From: Lachancea thermotolerans CBS 6340
Taxonomy: Eukaryota; Ascomycota; Saccharomycetes; Saccharomycetales; Saccharomycetaceae
NCBI RefSeq assembly: GCF_000142805.1
Contig: NC_013078.1
Span: 806,001-870,000, forward strand
Length of the DNA: 64,000 bases
Direction of reading: 5' to 3'
Below the pieces are notes generated by a model, which saw only the letters and a list, made by a program, of their open reading frames with translations, did no database searches and was not told the origin of the DNA. Every line of letters begins with the position of its first letter. Positions within the stretch are counted from its first letter, which is position 1. Both the position numbers and the translations under genes were made by a program. This document shows, one piece after another, positions 1 to 9,241 of this stretch.

Positions 1-3000
1 TCCTCAAAGACTGTCATTATTGCCAAGAACATCACGCACATCAGCGAGAGCGCACTTAACCAGATACGTGAAACGCTACTGAAGGGATTTGTCACCGAAA
101 GACAAGGAGGAATCAGACACAAGCTGTCTGATGCCATTGCTGAATGTGCTCAGGAAGACTTGCCTGAATGGCCTGCCTTATTGCAAGGCTTGTTCGAGGC
201 CATCAAAAATCCAGATGCAAACTTCCGCGAATCCAGCTTTAGAATTTTTACATCTGTGCCACATCTTATCAATGCAGTTGATATCAACAGTGTGCTTCCA
301 ATTTTTGAAGCTGGTTTTACTGATTCCGATGACAATGTTAAGGTCGCTGCGGTGACCGCATTCGTAGGTTACTTTAAGCAGCTACCAAAACAGCACTGGG
401 CGAAACTTGGCATTCTGTTGCCTAGCTTATTAAACAGTCTTCCAAACTTTTTAGACGGTGGTAAAGATGATGCTTTGGCATCGGTTTTCGAGTCCCTCAT
501 AGAGCTGGTTGAGCTAGCACCTAAGTTGTTCAAAAATATGTTTGACCAAATGATACAGTTCACTGATATTGTTATAAAGAACAAGGACTTGGAGACCTCG
601 GCTAGAACCACAGCACTGGAATTGCTTACGGCCTTCAGCGAAAGTGCTCCGCAGATGTGCAAATCCACTCCTAGCTATGCCCAGTCATTGATAATGAACA
701 CGCTGCTAATGATGACTGAAGTTTCAATCGACGACGACCAAGCCTCTGACTGGCATGACTCAGACGATACAGAGGAGGACGACGAAGAAGTTACCTACGA
801 CCATGCACGTCAAGCTTTGGATCGTGTTTCCTTAAAGCTTGGGGGCAAATACCTTGCTCCTCCTTTGTTTCAATACTTGCAACAAATGGTTTCGTCTTCT
901 GAATGGAGAGAAAGGTTTGGTGCTTTAATGGCTCTATCCTCAGCCGCGGAAGGCTGCAGAGATGTGCTTATTGGCGAGATTCCTAAAATCTTGGACATGA
1001 TTGTGCCTCTCATCAACGACCCCCACCCTAGAGTTCAATATGGTTGCTGTAACGCGCTGGGCCAGATATCAACTGATTTTGCTCCACTGATACAGAGAAC
1101 GTCTCATGAAAGGATTTTGCCTCCTTTGATTTCTAAGTTAACTCCTCAATCGGTCGACAGAGTTCAAACTCACGCAGCAGCAGCTCTGGTCAACTTTTCG
1201 GAGCACGCCACCCAAACCATTTTGGAGCCTTATCTGGATGATTTATTAACTAACCTTCTAACGCTGCTACAAAGTACCAAATTCTATGTTCAAGAGCAAG
1301 CGCTCACTACTATAGCTTTTATTGCGGAAGCAGCTGAGAAAAAGTTCATCAAATATTATGATACCTTGATGCCGCTTTTGATTAACGTGCTGAAAACAGA
1401 CACCGGTAATGCTAACAGGCTTTTGAAGGGAAAGTGCATTGAATGTTCTACTCTGATAGCTTTGGCCGTGGGCAAGGAAAAATTCCTTACACAATCTCAG
1501 GAGTTGATAGAACTCTTTATTGCATATCAAAATCAAGGCATAGACGATGACGATCCCATGAAGTCGTATCTCGAGCATGGCTGGAGTAGAATTTGCAGAA
1601 TATTGAGAGAAGACTTCGTGCCCTTATTGCCTGTGGTGATACCCCCATTACTTGAAACTGCTAAAGCTACGCAAGATGTCAGCCTCATTGAAGAGGAAGA
1701 TGCTGCAAACTTCCAGCAGTATTCTGATTGGGACGTTGTTCAGATTCAAGGCAAGCATATCGCTATCCATACCTCTATTCTGGATGACAAAGTCTCAGCC
1801 ATGGAGCTGCTCCAGGTCTACACTACTATCCTGAAAAACTTCTTCGCCGTCTACGTGCCAGAGATCATGAAAGAGATTGCGGTACCATCGATTGACTTCT
1901 ACTTACACGATGGTGTGAGAGCAACTGGCGCAGGATTGATCCCTGTCTTACTATCTGCTCTTGTCTCGGCCACTGGTGTGCAGAACAGTGATGTTCTTCA
2001 ACTTTGGCATTTGGCTTCCACCAAGCTGTTGAATGGAATAATCTCAGAACCAATGCCCGAGATTACTCAAATTTACCACACGGCTTTAGTCGATGGTTTG
2101 GCCATTATGGGTGAAAACAGCTTGAGCGACGAGCAGTTGCTGCAGTATACTAAGGGCTTGTCGGCCAATTTATCAGATATTTACGAGCGTGTCAAGCAAC
2201 GCCGCAATCAAGAAGACGAATATAACGAGGATGTTGATGACGATTTTGAAGATTACACAGATGAGGATTTACTCGATGACATCAACAAATCGTTGGCGGC
2301 TGTTTTCAAATCAACGGGTGGAAGATACTTAAACCAGTTCCAAACTTTGTGGCCACTTGTCGTCACCTATCTCAGAGACGGCGAGGTCATCTTGACCTTA
2401 TTTGCACTATGTGCTATTGGGGACATGATTGAGACAGCTGGCCCTGCTACAGAAGTGTACAAGGACAGTTTCATCAACGAAGTGAAGGAATATCTTGTCT
2501 CACCCGAAGCTTCTATTCGTCAAGCAGCTGCCTATGTGATCGGTGTGTGCGCACAGCACAGTCGTGACGTTTATGCACAGGAGTGTTCGCAGTCACTGGA
2601 TACCTTAGTTCGTGTGATTTCTATTCCTGATGCCAAATCTGAGGAGAATGTTACCTCCACTGAAAATGCAAGTGCTGCTATTGCCAAGATTTTGCACAGT
2701 TATGGTCCTAATGTTCCAAACTTCGACAACTACGTTTCCAACTGGCTCAAAACTTTCCCCATTGTTCAGGATGAAGAAGCAGCAGCTTTTAATTATAGAT
2801 TCTTGGCTCATTTGATTGATTCCAATTCCCCAGCGGTTCATAACTCTGCTGCCATTCCTCATATTTTAGACTCCGTTGTACAAGCTTTGCATCACAAATC
2901 ATTGGTCGGGAAAAATGCAAGTGCAGTCGTTGAGTCTACCAAAAAACTCCTGGGCACACTGCCCCAAAGCGAGGCTATGAACCTTTTTCAGCGGTATCCT

Positions 3001-3039
3001 TCTGACGTCGTCCAGGAAGTTCAGCACTGGTTTGCCTGA
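1..3039 (+). CDS. PSE1: Importin/karyopherin beta Pse1 (Kap121), 5' end outside window
   Basis: Nuclear import receptor of the karyopherin-beta family, which carries cargo such as ribosomal proteins and transcription factors through the nuclear pore under Ran-GTP control. The reading frame is open from base 1, where it already encodes a Pse1-like stretch (SSKTVIIAKNITHI), so the ATG lies to the left; by comparison with the 1089-residue yeast protein about 77 codons are missing. The product is an all-helical HEAT-repeat protein. Long blocks match Pse1 closely (DDALASVFESLIELVELAPK, INDPHPRVQYGCCNALGQIS, the C-terminal HWFA). Acidic inserts occur (SDDTEEDDEEV and EDVDDDFEDYTDEDLLDD), as in the yeast protein. 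No frameshift is seen. It is followed by PXR1 on the same strand; GAS1 comes next, and PSE1 and GAS1 are neighbours in S. cerevisiae (YMR308C/YMR307W). Identity is secure. Confidence 0.97.
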   Translation, partial: SSKTVIIAKNITHISESALNQIRETLLKGFVTERQGGIRHKLSDAIAECAQEDLPEWPALLQGLFEAIKNPDANFRESSFRIFTSVPHLINAVDINSVLPIFEAGFTDSDDNVKVAAVTAFVGYFKQLPKQHWAKLGILLPSLLNSLPNFLDGGKDDALASVFESLIELVELAPKLFKNMFDQMIQFTDIVIKNKDLETSARTTALELLTAFSESAPQMCKSTPSYAQSLIMNTLLMMTEVSIDDDQASDWHDSDDTEEDDEEVTYDHARQALDRVSLKLGGKYLAPPLFQYLQQMVSSSEWRERFGALMALSSAAEGCRDVLIGEIPKILDMIVPLINDPHPRVQYGCCNALGQISTDFAPLIQRTSHERILPPLISKLTPQSVDRVQTHAAAALVNFSEHATQTILEPYLDDLLTNLLTLLQSTKFYVQEQALTTIAFIAEAAEKKFIKYYDTLMPLLINVLKTDTGNANRLLKGKCIECSTLIALAVGKEKFLTQSQELIELFIAYQNQGIDDDDPMKSYLEHGWSRICRILREDFVPLLPVVIPPLLETAKATQDVSLIEEEDAANFQQYSDWDVVQIQGKHIAIHTSILDDKVSAMELLQVYTTILKNFFAVYVPEIMKEIAVPSIDFYLHDGVRATGAGLIPVLLSALVSATGVQNSDVLQLWHLASTKLLNGIISEPMPEITQIYHTALVDGLAIMGENSLSDEQLLQYTKGLSANLSDIYERVKQRRNQEDEYNEDVDDDFEDYTDEDLLDDINKSLAAVFKSTGGRYLNQFQTLWPLVVTYLRDGEVILTLFALCAIGDMIETAGPATEVYKDSFINEVKEYLVSPEASIRQAAAYVIGVCAQHSRDVYAQECSQSLDTLVRVISIPDAKSEENVTSTENASAAIAKILHSYGPNVPNFDNYVSNWLKTFPIVQDEEAAAFNYRFLAHLIDSNSPAVHNSAAIPHILDSVVQALHHKSLVGKNASAVVESTKKLLGTLPQSEAMNLFQRYPSDVVQEVQHWFA

Positions 3040-3238
3040 GATGCTCCCACTTTCCTGTTTTACCCCTTTTGTACATAAATTCATTGAATTTTAGCCCTGC
3101 ATTGTATAATGAGTATGAAATCTTAATTGTAACCCATAAAGTATCATGGCTCTGCCAGAGCATCGCTAACAGTTTGAGATGACCTTTATTTTTTATGGTA
3201 CATTTTTTCCGGGCATCGCTCGAAGATCAAAAAAATAG

Positions 3239-3270
3239 AAATTTTCAAAATTTTCTTGAGATGAGATGAG
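3239..3270 (+). promoter_or_regulatory. RRPE/PAC-like ribosome-biogenesis promoter elements upstream of PXR1
   Basis: In the 311-bp gap between PSE1 and PXR1, AT-rich RRPE-like elements (AAATTTT at 3239-3245 and AAAATTTT at 3247-3254) are followed at once by a PAC-like GATGAGATGAG (3260-3270), about 80 bp before the PXR1 ATG. This pairing and order are typical of yeast ribosome-biogenesis genes, and Pxr1 acts in rRNA and snoRNA maturation. Motif assignment is by eye. The rest of the gap shows nothing else. Confidence 0.6.
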
Positions 3271-3350
3271 CTCTACTGTTGAACAACATTTAGGTGAGCG
3301 TCTGGTAACTTGCATCTTTCGAAGTCAGAGAAACTCCCCTTGTCTGAGGA

Positions 3351-4328
3351 ATGGGTCTAGCGGCAACAAAGAATAAACAAAAGCTGGGGCTCGACCCTAG
3401 AAACACAGCGTGGAGTAACGATACTTCACGCTTCGGTCACAAGCATCTCGAAAAGATGGGCTGGAGGCCCGGTTCCGGTTTAGGAATGATGCCAAATGCA
3501 ACCACAACACACGTCAAAGTGTCTATCAAAGACGACAACCTCGGGCTTGGAGCGAAATTACGCAAGAAAGATAAAGCTGATGAATTCGATAGCGGTGAAT
3601 GCGCAGGTTTGGATGCCTTCCAGCGCCTTTTGGGGAGACTCAATGGGAAGGAAGATTCTGTGTCAAACGAGCTAGATATCCAAAAGAAGCAAAACATAAT
3701 CAACGGAAAGTGGGGGATTCATTTTGTCAAGGGTGACGTCTTAGCAAGTACATGGGACGCCAAAACTAAGACGTTAAAATTATACAGTAACGAAAGCACC
3801 AAGAGAAAGCTTGATAGCGAAGATGAAGAATATCCGAGTTCTAGAGAGAGCAAAAGGAGCAAAAAGAGTAAAGAGAGTCGAAAAAGCGACAAAAAGAAGG
3901 ACGTGAGCGAAGAGGACAAGGAAACTGTCAAAAAAGGCGATAAGAGCAGGAAGGACAAAGACAAGAAACTTAAGAAGGACGGGGATACTAAAGACAAGAA
4001 AGAGAAGAGAGTCAAGAAGGAGAAGAAAGATAAGAAGGACAAGAAGGACAAGCATAAGATGAAAAAAACCGAAGACAAAAAACAGAAGCACAAGAAGAGC
4101 GAGAAGGACCGCGACGAGAAACACAAAAATAAAAAAGACAAAAAGCGAGAGTACAAGAGCAGCAAATCGAACAAGGTTAGTCGTGAGTCCATGTTGAAGC
4201 CAAGAGATCCTCAAGAAAATGCTATCGCGTCAAGGCTCTCAGTTCGTTCAAAATGGATCAAGCAAAAACGTGCAGCAGTTATGGATGCTCAGGCTTTAAA
4301 CGAAATTTTTATGGTGACCACCCAATAA
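3351..4328 (+). CDS. PXR1: Pxr1 (Gno1), nucleolar G-patch protein of rRNA/snoRNA maturation
   Basis: Activator of the DEAH helicase Prp43 in nucleolar rRNA processing and snoRNA 3' maturation; the S. cerevisiae protein also inhibits telomerase. The 325-residue product starts MGLAATKNKQKLGLDPRNTA, the conserved Pxr1 N-terminus. A G-patch follows at about residues 25-72 (FGHKHLEKMGW, then GSGLG and DNLGLGAKL). A second conserved block (FQRLLGRLNGK) lies near 85-95. Residues about 160-280 are a highly charged KKE/KKD repeat region, the family's basic tail, and a conserved C-terminal stretch ends the protein. The ATG at 3351 is fixed by the MGLAATKNKQK match. In S. cerevisiae this gene is YGR280C, so its place between PSE1 and GAS1 shows pre-duplication gene order. 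Upstream PAC/RRPE elements fit its role. Confidence 0.95.
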   Translation: MGLAATKNKQKLGLDPRNTAWSNDTSRFGHKHLEKMGWRPGSGLGMMPNATTTHVKVSIKDDNLGLGAKLRKKDKADEFDSGECAGLDAFQRLLGRLNGKEDSVSNELDIQKKQNIINGKWGIHFVKGDVLASTWDAKTKTLKLYSNESTKRKLDSEDEEYPSSRESKRSKKSKESRKSDKKKDVSEEDKETVKKGDKSRKDKDKKLKKDGDTKDKKEKRVKKEKKDKKDKKDKHKMKKTEDKKQKHKKSEKDRDEKHKNKKDKKREYKSSKSNKVSRESMLKPRDPQENAIASRLSVRSKWIKQKRAAVMDAQALNEIFMVTTQ

Positions 4329-4485
4329 ACAAGAACATTCAACTATTATTTTAGACAGGGGCTATTCGGAAGCAGGTTGGCCTCAGCTTCCTGGAGCTTT
4401 AATAAACAGCTTCGTGTAATATATATGTATCCCGTAAAATTACACGCTCTAAATATGCATACATCCTCTTTAAAAATTAGCAAAC

Positions 4486-6138
4486 TTAAAACACTATAGA
4501 GCCAAGCCCAACGCTGGCCGATGCAACCATGATTGCTACCAACCAGAGGCCAGCTGGTGAGGCTGGCTTAACTTGGATGCCCCCACTTTTCTTGCTGTTA
4601 GATGATGACGAAGCTGATGAACTGGAGTTAGAGGAGGATGCAGAGCTACCAGAGCTATTGGAATTCGAAGAGCCAGTTGATTTAGCACTGGCTGTCGCAG
4701 AAGACAGCTTAGCTTGGCAGGATGAGGCTTGGCTAGTAGAGGATGCCAAAGATGCTGAACCACTGAAGGAACAGTCAGACTTGTTCTTGCCATTTTTCTG
4801 GTAATACTTGTCTAACAAGAACGAAAGCTTGATATCAGCGTCACAGAACGAATACTCGCCATAATTTCCAGCAGAACCGTCAGCTGTAATTTCATCACAA
4901 CCAATTTTGTCGCACAAATACGAAAATAAATCTCCATAATCCTTTGATTCAACGTCATCTGCCAGCACGCAAGAGAGCGAGCTCTTCAAACAGTCGCACA
5001 CGTCTTTGTCAGGAGTTGGCGGAAGCTCAGTGGATGCATTCCAGTTCGTACCAGTTGCAGGACACTTCAAAGATGTTGTGCTGGGAGTGTAAGAGTTTTT
5101 GTTGACCGAAGATGGGGAAACAGAAGCGATCTCTTTCTTTAGGTTGTTGTAATCATCTAAAGTTTTCACTGTGTTTCCAGATGTTGATACCAACCCATAT
5201 TTGTTTGCTTCCTCAAAATACATGTAGACGATACCACCCGACCATACATCAGTCATATCATCACCATATAAAGCTTCAACTTCTTGAAACTTTCTTGGAG
5301 GAGATTCGTTGCAGCCGTACTCTGAGAAAAATGCAGGGATGCTGAGATTGGAAAACTCTTTGGTTCTGTCCTCGTAACCAGAAGATTGGAAAGTTGAAGA
5401 TCCGCACCACTCATACATATTAATACCGTAGAAGTCTGCTTTGACATCATCATCTCCGCAAGCAAAGTAGTCGGCCATACTTACTCTTGTTTCTTCGTCA
5501 TCATTTGAAGAGTATCCAACTGGAATATTTCTGTATCCCTTGTCCTTCATGTATTTCTTCGTATCTCTAATGGCAGCCTTCACAAAGGGCGAGGCATTGG
5601 TATTGGACTTGTTGTTGGTAACTTCGTTACCCGCAAAGAATCCCAACACGTTAGAGTAGTTAGCGACCGCATCTACGACACTAGTGTATCTCTCGTAAAG
5701 ATCGAGAGTCCACGCAGGTGAGTCGCGGTTAATGGATTCCGAGGGTTCGGACAAGTCAGCAATAACATATATCCCCGCATCGGCGAAAGCATTCATACAT
5801 TTGCTGTGGTCCAGACTTGTATTGAGGGCGTATACGCGCACAACGTTTGTGTGGACGCCAAGCAGGTATGGAAGATCCCTGGAACAAGTTTCATAATCGG
5901 CCAGGGGGTCAACAATGGTGTCTTCATCACCTGCGGTTGAGTTCGCGGTGTCGGCCTGGTAAGCAACACCTTTCATGTAGAATTGGGAACCATTGTTTGA
6001 GAAAAAGAACTTGTTGCCTTTGACCTCGATGGCAGGGGTGGTATCGTTTCCATCGGCAAGAGCCAGCTGAAGCACCGATAAGAGAGAGAGTAGTAACGAA
6101 GATGTAGCAAACCTCATATAGGAAATAACTCTGTCCAA
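4486..6138 (-). CDS. GAS1: GPI-anchored beta-1,3-glucanosyltransferase, GH72 (Gas1 type), copy A
   Basis: Cell-wall enzyme that splits a beta-1,3-glucan chain internally and transfers the new end to another chain, lengthening glucan at the outer face of the plasma membrane. The 550-residue product has an N-terminal signal peptide (start at residue 1 or at Met8; both give a hydrophobic leader), a GH72 domain (about 33-340) with the two catalytic glutamates in AGNEVTNN (E172) and SEYGC (E273), a cysteine-rich X8/CBM43 domain (about 380-460), a serine-rich stretch and a hydrophobic C-terminal GPI signal. It lies head-to-tail with a second Gas1-type gene (copy B). Long blocks are near identical between them ([34 protein letters not shown]). 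Copy A uses a less biased codon set than copy B, suggesting lower expression. Which of the two is the functional Gas1 equivalent cannot be settled here. Confidence 0.95.
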   Translation of the reverse strand: MDRVISYMRFATSSLLLSLLSVLQLALADGNDTTPAIEVKGNKFFFSNNGSQFYMKGVAYQADTANSTAGDEDTIVDPLADYETCSRDLPYLLGVHTNVVRVYALNTSLDHSKCMNAFADAGIYVIADLSEPSESINRDSPAWTLDLYERYTSVVDAVANYSNVLGFFAGNEVTNNKSNTNASPFVKAAIRDTKKYMKDKGYRNIPVGYSSNDDEETRVSMADYFACGDDDVKADFYGINMYEWCGSSTFQSSGYEDRTKEFSNLSIPAFFSEYGCNESPPRKFQEVEALYGDDMTDVWSGGIVYMYFEEANKYGLVSTSGNTVKTLDDYNNLKKEIASVSPSSVNKNSYTPSTTSLKCPATGTNWNASTELPPTPDKDVCDCLKSSLSCVLADDVESKDYGDLFSYLCDKIGCDEITADGSAGNYGEYSFCDADIKLSFLLDKYYQKNGKNKSDCSFSGSASLASSTSQASSCQAKLSSATASAKSTGSSNSNSSGSSASSSNSSSSASSSSNSKKSGGIQVKPASPAGLWLVAIMVASASVGLGSIVF

Positions 6139-6290
6139 CTAATTTCGACCGCTTACCAGCAGCTTCAAGTTGAGCTTAATCCGCACAAAGATGTCCCACA
6201 CTTATATAAAATACCGGAATGCCTTCTGGCGGTCCTTGAGATGCGACGCGGTCCATGAACTACGACGTGGTCTCCTTCTGGACTGTAATG

Positions 6291-6437
6291 CACGAAAAGA
6301 CTGAGCACTGCTCAATACTGAATTTCGCCAAAAGAAACAACGTTTCCTCCGACCGTGTAAGCACCTTCATCTTTCCTTGATTTGCAGCGTTCGGCTTATA
6401 CCCTGCGCATCCTCACGACTTGGCCAAAAGTTTCGCG
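6291..6437. promoter_or_regulatory. SCB-type (Swi4/SBF) elements upstream of GAS1 copy A
   Basis: In the 677-bp gap between the two GAS1-type genes a perfect SCB consensus CACGAAA lies at 6291-6297 and a TTTCGCG (CGCGAAA on the other strand) at 6431-6437, about 150 and 290 bp upstream of the copy A start. SBF drives GAS1 and other wall genes at G1/S in S. cerevisiae. A TATA-like TATATAGC lies further from the gene near 6539. Nothing else is recognised in this gap. The role is inferred from motif match and gene function. Confidence 0.5.
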
Positions 6438-6815
6438 AAGACTGTTTACCTCTTCCCCGAGCACTAGAGGATTGACCCTTTTTTGTTCGAGACTTCCAAG
6501 AAATCTGTTTTTGTTTCGTTTTTCCGGACTTGCAACAATATATAGCTTGGCCAGACCATCTATAGACACGAACTTTAAGGCCCAACGGGTTTTGAAAGCC
6601 TAGAACACATAAGCCGTAAGGTTTCAAGCCTACGAATAAGGTCTAGACAAATAGAATGCGGATCTCCCATACTATCGCCCGCCATGAAGTAGGAAGCGGC
6701 TTTTGGTTGAATTCTTAAGAGCAGAAACAAATATATATAACACGACGCAGCACTTAGTCTGCTACAATGAAAGTACTAGCTATGTCGCCTAACAGCAGTC
6801 GGGTGCGCTACTCGC

Positions 6816-8456
6816 TTAAGCGATAACAAAGCCAACGCCAGCGGTGGCACCGATGGCCACAAAGGCAGTCAGCAGTATCTGAGCGACAGACTTAGGAGAG
6901 TTTGTTGAGGCAGCGTTCTTTTTGTCCGAGGAGCTTGAGGAAGATGAAGAGCTCGAGGACCCAGACTTAGAGCCAGAGTTGGAACCGGTGCTGATGGAAC
7001 TAACGCCGGTAGCGGAAGACAAACCAGTGGCGGAGCCAGTGCCTTGAGAACCGATTTGGCTCAAGATAGAAGAGCAGGTGGAGGCGGTGCTTGCGGTTTG
7101 CAGAGAAGCGGAGCCACTGAAGCTACAAGCAGACTTGCTGGAACCGTTGCTCTCATAGTATTTGTTCAGGACAAAAGAAAGCTTAGACTTGGCATCGCAG
7201 AAGGAGTAAGATCCATAAGTGCCGTTAGATCCGCTGGCAGTGATGCCGTCGCAAGAAATGACACCACAAACGTAGTCAAACAGGTCCTGGTAGTCATCCT
7301 CGTCAACATCATCGGCAACGACGCAAGACAAGGAACCAGACATACACTCGCACACTTGCTGGTTAGGAGTTGGAGGCAAGCTGGTAGCAGCCTTCCAGTT
7401 CGAGTTTGTGGCAGGGCACGACAAAGTCGCATTCGAGACAGTGTAAGTCTTAGAGTTAACAGAGGTTGGGGAGACGCTCTTGATCTCCTCAGAGTAGTAG
7501 CTGTAGTCAGACAATGTGCTAACTTTGTCGCCAGAGACGGACACAAGGCCGTAGTTGTTGGCTTCCTCGAAGTACATGTAGACGATACCACCGGACCACA
7601 CGTCAGTCATGTCATCACTGTAAAGAGTACCGACTTCTTGGAACTTTCTTGGTCTGCTTTCTATGCAACCATACTCAGAGAAGAAGATAGGAATAGTCAA
7701 GTTGGAAAACTCTTTGGTTCTGTCCTCGTAACCGGAAGACTGGAAAGTAGAAGAGCCACACCACTCATACATGTTAATACCGTAGAAGTCGGCTCTGACG
7801 TCTTCATCTCCGCAAGCGAAGTAGTCGGCCATGCTGACTCTAGTTTCCTCATCATCGTTTGTGGAGTAACCGACAGGAATGTCTCTGTAGCCCTTGTCCT
7901 TGATGTATTTTTTGCAGTCTCTGATAGCGGCCTTAACGAAGGCGGAGGCAGCAGTGTTCGATTTGTTGTTGGTGACTTCGTTACCGGCGAAGAAACCCAA
8001 GATGTTGGTGTAGTTGTGCATGGCATCAATGACGTCAGTGTAACGCTTGTACAGCTCAAGATCCCAAGCAGGGTCGTCTCTGTTGATGGATTGAGAAGGC
8101 TGAGATAGGTCTGCAATAACATAGATACCAGCGTCATTCAAAGCTTGCATACACTTGGTGTGGTCCAAAGAATTGTTCAAGGCATACACACGGATGGTGT
8201 TGGTGTCCACAGCCTGCATGTATGGGATATCTCTGGAACAGGTCTCGTAGTCAGCGAGCGGATCGTTGAAACTCTCGCCGCTGGTTGTGTTGGCTGTGTC
8301 TTGCTGGTAAGCAATACCCTTCATGTAAAACTGGGAGCCATTGTTCGAGAAAAAGAACTTGTTACCCTTGACCTCGATAGCAGGCAGATCGTCGGCCACA
8401 ACGCGACTTGTCAACAGCGACGCTACTGACAGGGCTGTAATCTTGCGAAACAACAT
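6816..8456 (-). CDS. GAS1: GPI-anchored beta-1,3-glucanosyltransferase, GH72 (Gas1 type), copy B
   Basis: Second Gas1-type glucan-elongating enzyme, in tandem with copy A. The 546-residue product begins [15 protein letters not shown], a clear signal peptide. Its GH72 domain carries catalytic glutamates E160 (GNEVTNN) and E261 (SEYGC), followed by an X8 cysteine-rich domain, a long serine run and a GPI-attachment tail ([10 protein letters not shown] then a hydrophobic end). That tail resembles S. cerevisiae Gas1 more than the copy A tail does. Codons are strongly biased to those preferred in highly expressed yeast genes, which also creates a long open frame on the opposite strand (7044-8108). 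This suggests copy B is the highly expressed housekeeping Gas1. The two copies probably arose by local duplication, with patches homogenised or under strong constraint. Confidence 0.95.
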   Translation of the reverse strand: MLFRKITALSVASLLTSRVVADDLPAIEVKGNKFFFSNNGSQFYMKGIAYQQDTANTTSGESFNDPLADYETCSRDIPYMQAVDTNTIRVYALNNSLDHTKCMQALNDAGIYVIADLSQPSQSINRDDPAWDLELYKRYTDVIDAMHNYTNILGFFAGNEVTNNKSNTAASAFVKAAIRDCKKYIKDKGYRDIPVGYSTNDDEETRVSMADYFACGDEDVRADFYGINMYEWCGSSTFQSSGYEDRTKEFSNLTIPIFFSEYGCIESRPRKFQEVGTLYSDDMTDVWSGGIVYMYFEEANNYGLVSVSGDKVSTLSDYSYYSEEIKSVSPTSVNSKTYTVSNATLSCPATNSNWKAATSLPPTPNQQVCECMSGSLSCVVADDVDEDDYQDLFDYVCGVISCDGITASGSNGTYGSYSFCDAKSKLSFVLNKYYESNGSSKSACSFSGSASLQTASTASTCSSILSQIGSQGTGSATGLSSATGVSSISTGSNSGSKSGSSSSSSSSSSSDKKNAASTNSPKSVAQILLTAFVAIGATAGVGFVIA

Positions 8457-8669
8457 TCTTGAATTCTGTTCTCTAGCGGTGGGAAGTCTAGTCTGGAACT
8501 ACAGTCTAGCGATCGTATGGTTCTAGATGGACCTTCAACAACACTGTTCGAGATTTTGGGTTCGAAAGTTATCCTAAAACTTTCTGAATCCGGCCCGTTT
8601 TTATTTGGAAATCTGTTCGATCCGTCCGCATCGAGGCTTTTTGGCGCAAGATACGTACCTCTCGCTGTC

Positions 8670-8694
8670 CACGAAAAACTTAAATTTTTTCGCG
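8670..8694. promoter_or_regulatory. Paired SCB-type elements upstream of GAS1 copy B
   Basis: CACGAAA at 8670-8676 and TTTCGCG (inverse CGCGAAA) at 8688-8694 lie 18 bp apart about 215-240 bp upstream of the copy B start, in the 785-bp gap before the end of FKS3. Two SCB sites of opposite orientation close together are a typical SBF promoter arrangement. The gap otherwise holds GC-rich sequence with no recognisable gene. Confidence 0.5.
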
Positions 8695-9241
8695 GCCAGC
8701 CACCAATTTTTAATCCAAACATGGAAACCGCGTCGGGTTCGCGACGAGTTAGTCCGACAAAAATCGTAATAAGTGCAGGTGCCGCGCCACGCCGCGCCTC
8801 GCTGAATTTACAGGTGCTGAACGCCCACTTTCTACACCTGTTTGGATGCTACTAGATACCGTTAGTCGCATGGAATTAACCCGTTAATAGTGATTCACGT
8901 GTACCGTCTTTTTCTGCATCTTGCGGAAATTAAAAGGAAAGTCGGTCACCGTTAGAGATTTTCGTTTTCCCGGAGGTATAGCTACTGCTTTTTTGCACGG
9001 ATGGGGAAATAACAATTGTAAAATTTACCTCATACGGCAAAGAATAACAGTCAACGTCTGCTTCTAGACCAGGCACGTCAGACACTTTGTACTCAGGCAA
9101 CTCCCAAAGGATTCATAGATCGACCGTAGGCACTTTGCTTTTGTAAGGGTTTCTTTTTATGTTCTGCGCCCGCCACGTAGGCGGGGTTCGATATTATTAC
9201 GTAACGCGCTAGTACCAAATGGAAGCGGCGGTGCAGATCGG

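Noticed and set aside
3719-4214. Hydrophobic Leu/Phe/Ser-rich open frames antisense to PXR1
   Set aside because: They are the complement of the AAG/GAC-rich KKE/D repeat; apparent membrane segments are an artefact of reading lysine codons backwards.
7044-8108. 354-codon open frame on the plus strand inside GAS1 copy B
   Set aside because: Antisense shadow of a strongly codon-biased gene; no counterpart of similar length in the paralogous copy A.
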